From NCBI GenBank assembly GCA_031552405.1, contig JAVBMN010000010.1, forward strand, positions 56,693-120,692: DNA of 64,000 nucleotides, read 5' to 3'. The stretch is from UBA1794 sp031552405 (GTDB lineage Bacteria; Bacteroidota; Bacteroidia; Bacteroidales; Bacteroidaceae). Made by a program: the position numbers and the translations under genes. Numbering within the stretch: the first letter of the stretch is position 1; each line of letters begins with the position of its first letter. This document shows, one piece after another, positions 62,817 through 64,000 of this stretch. The notes under the pieces were generated by a model. The model saw nothing but the letters and a program-made list of their open reading frames with translations. It searched no databases and had not been told where the DNA came from.

Positions 62817-63305
62817 TTATTGTTTTTCGTCTTCTTCCAATGCTTTCATAAGGAGGCAGATGGCATTATTTACTGCCTTACGCAGGTTCTCCTCCCGCCC
62901 TTCATCACCGGTCTGTTTAAAAGTCAGGATGCGTTCGAAATATCCGACGGCTATCCAGATTGTCCCCACAGGTTTTTCCGGAGTACCTCCACCCGGACCG
63001 GCAATGCCCGAAGTGACAATGGCACAATCGGCATTCAGCTGCCTCATAGCCCCCTGCGCCATTTCGCAGACAGTTTCCCGGCTCACCGCCCCGAAATTCA
63101 ATAAGGTACCGTGCGACACTCCCAGTATCTGCTCCTTTACCTCATTGGAGTAAGCCACTACCCCACCCTTAAAAAAGGCTGAAGCACCGGGTATTCCGGT
63201 AATATAAGCCGCCACACGCCCCCCCGTACAACTCTCAGCGGTAGAAAGGGTAAGCCCCCGTTCGGTAAAAAGACGGAGGAGTTTCTCTTTTTGGTCAGAT
63301 TCCAT
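62817..63305 (-). CDS. CinA C-terminal-type nicotinamide-nucleotide amidohydrolase (PncC)
   Basis: 162 residues from ATG 63305 (MESDQKEKLLRLFTERG); an ATG three codons upstream (63314) is an alternative. LSTAESCTGGRVAAYITGIP holds the catalytic Ser, VVAYSNEVKEQILGV and TSGIAGPGGGTPEKPVGT complete the domain. It is the stand-alone PncC form, converting nicotinamide mononucleotide to nicotinate mononucleotide and ammonia for NAD recycling. The N-terminal domain of full CinA is absent, as is common. TATCTTTG upstream (63340-63333) may be the -7 element. Confidence 0.93.
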   Translation of the reverse strand: MESDQKEKLLRLFTERGLTLSTAESCTGGRVAAYITGIPGASAFFKGGVVAYSNEVKEQILGVSHGTLLNFGAVSRETVCEMAQGAMRQLNADCAIVTSGIAGPGGGTPEKPVGTIWIAVGYFERILTFKQTGDEGREENLRKAVNNAICLLMKALEEDEKQ

Positions 63306-63314
63306 GACTTGCAT

Positions 63315-64000
63315 AGCTCATAATAATAGGCGCAAAGATACACAAAAGAAAGAGAAGACCAGGAGCATTATTGCAGATATTGACGGAAAAATATTTTTGG
63401 GTTCTTCGTGACTTTTGGTGCAAGTAATCTCATTCAAACCCTTTATTATTCGATATTTCAGGCGTTTCTTAACCTTGCCGCATCCTGCCTTCGATACTAA
63501 TTATTCCGAAGGAAAAAGTTATATGGAAACCACGGAATGGTTCTTCCTTGGTAGCCCAGGACGCGAGTCCTGGGTATAGAAGTTCTCTATAACAAGAGCT
63601 GCAGCGCAGCGACATTTCGGTTATAAGTTCTCTTCAATAAAGGAATCCAGCGCAGTGATACATATAGTGGAATACGTCAACCATGACAACACGAATGGAC
63701 AGGAGATAACCCAGATGTCGCTGCGCTGCAGCTCTGAAAAGATATAATCTTATTACACCCAGGACTCGCGTCCTGGGCTACCAAGGAAGAACCACTCCGT
63801 GGTTTCTATATAGCTTACAGAACCAAAAGCTGCACCAAAAATGACGGAAAAATATTTTCGGGTTCTTCGCCACTTCTATGTTGTATTCTACATAATTGAA
63901 CTATTTTTTATTTGTATTTAACACTGTAATTCAGTCACTTGCTGATTATCCTTTCTTTTAAGCCAACAATATCTTACTAGACTGGGACGAACGCTCCAAT
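63315..64000. other. About 690-bp non-coding end region with a composite repeat
   Basis: From the PncC start to the window end no gene is supported. The element at 63381-63869 fills most of it. Past it, an AT-rich stretch contains TTTTTTATTTG-like sequence near 63905-63915 that may be the promoter of a gene outside the window. Confidence 0.6.
63381..63869. repeat. Composite element: direct repeats flanking a 290-bp imperfect inverted repeat
   Basis: TGACGGAAAAATATTTT(T/C)GGGTTCTTCG lies at 63381-63408 and 63842-63869 in the same direction (one mismatch in 28). Between them 63521-63575 and 63757-63811 are inverted copies over 55 nt with two mismatches, and 63595-63615 and 63715-63735 are a perfect 21-bp inverted pair (AGAGCTGCAGCGCAGCGACAT). 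CCCAGGAC-GCGA-GTCCTGGG (63555-63574) is itself a hairpin inside each arm. No transposase frame is present. Confidence 0.82.

Overview
The window looks like a chromosomal segment of a Bacteroidales bacterium, probably from the Parabacteroides/Bacteroides group. The genus is inferred, not proven. Supporting points are a complete moxR-DUF58-batABCDE operon, the rpmB-rpmG-DUF4295 and ftsY-rimO-HU clusters, many Bacteroidota-only families (DUF3575, DUF4348, DUF3127, DUF4835, 6-bladed propeller lipoproteins, MG2/plug proteins), and promoters of the Bacteroidota type (TTTG, about 20 nt, TAnnTTTG) ahead of dnaN, an HU-like gene and rpmB.

Layout. 1-7.4 kb: a secreted amidase/golvesin-type protein cut by the window edge, a nitrilase and an acyltransferase (overlapping), pyrophosphate-dependent phosphofructokinase, a GH25 lysozyme and bioD. 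7.6-13.4 kb: a three-gene envelope operon (DUF3575 protein, OmpA/TPR protein, and a 960-residue protein made of five copies of one beta-rich module). 14-23.3 kb: an accessory cluster with two large paralogous MG2/plug proteins, each with its own matching promoter, enclosing three propeller-type proteins, a decayed signal peptidase I and two tiny ORFs. 23.7-36.3 kb: mostly housekeeping (MBL hydrolase, murB, dnaN, exonuclease, coaBC, DUF4835, recN, rlmB, a protease-like TPR protein, manA). 36.3-40.2 kb: small envelope and DNA-binding genes. 40.3-46.5 kb: an AddAB-type helicase-nuclease pair. 46.6-49.2 kb: a tandem pair of small membrane proteins, a lipoprotein and an SDR enzyme. 49.3-57.7 kb: the moxR/bat operon. 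57.8-63.3 kb: an HU-TM-LysM fusion, HU, rimO, ftsY, ribosomal proteins and a PncC/CinA amidohydrolase. 63.3-64 kb: a non-coding inverted-repeat element.

The most unusual signals are non-coding. Three intergenic regions (about 13.45, 23.34 and 38.89 kb) carry arrays of imperfect palindromes whose centres are spaced almost exactly 22 bp apart, with GCGC-type cores and, in two of the arrays, a following block of GGCC-type cores. I do not recognise them as a named element. A roughly 490-bp composite repeat lies at the right end. Among proteins, the five-module barrel-like protein, the HU-LysM fusion (a possible nucleoid-to-cell-wall link) and a protease-like protein that has lost its catalytic residues stand out. 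No rRNA, tRNA, insertion sequence with a transposase, prophage or CRISPR array was seen.
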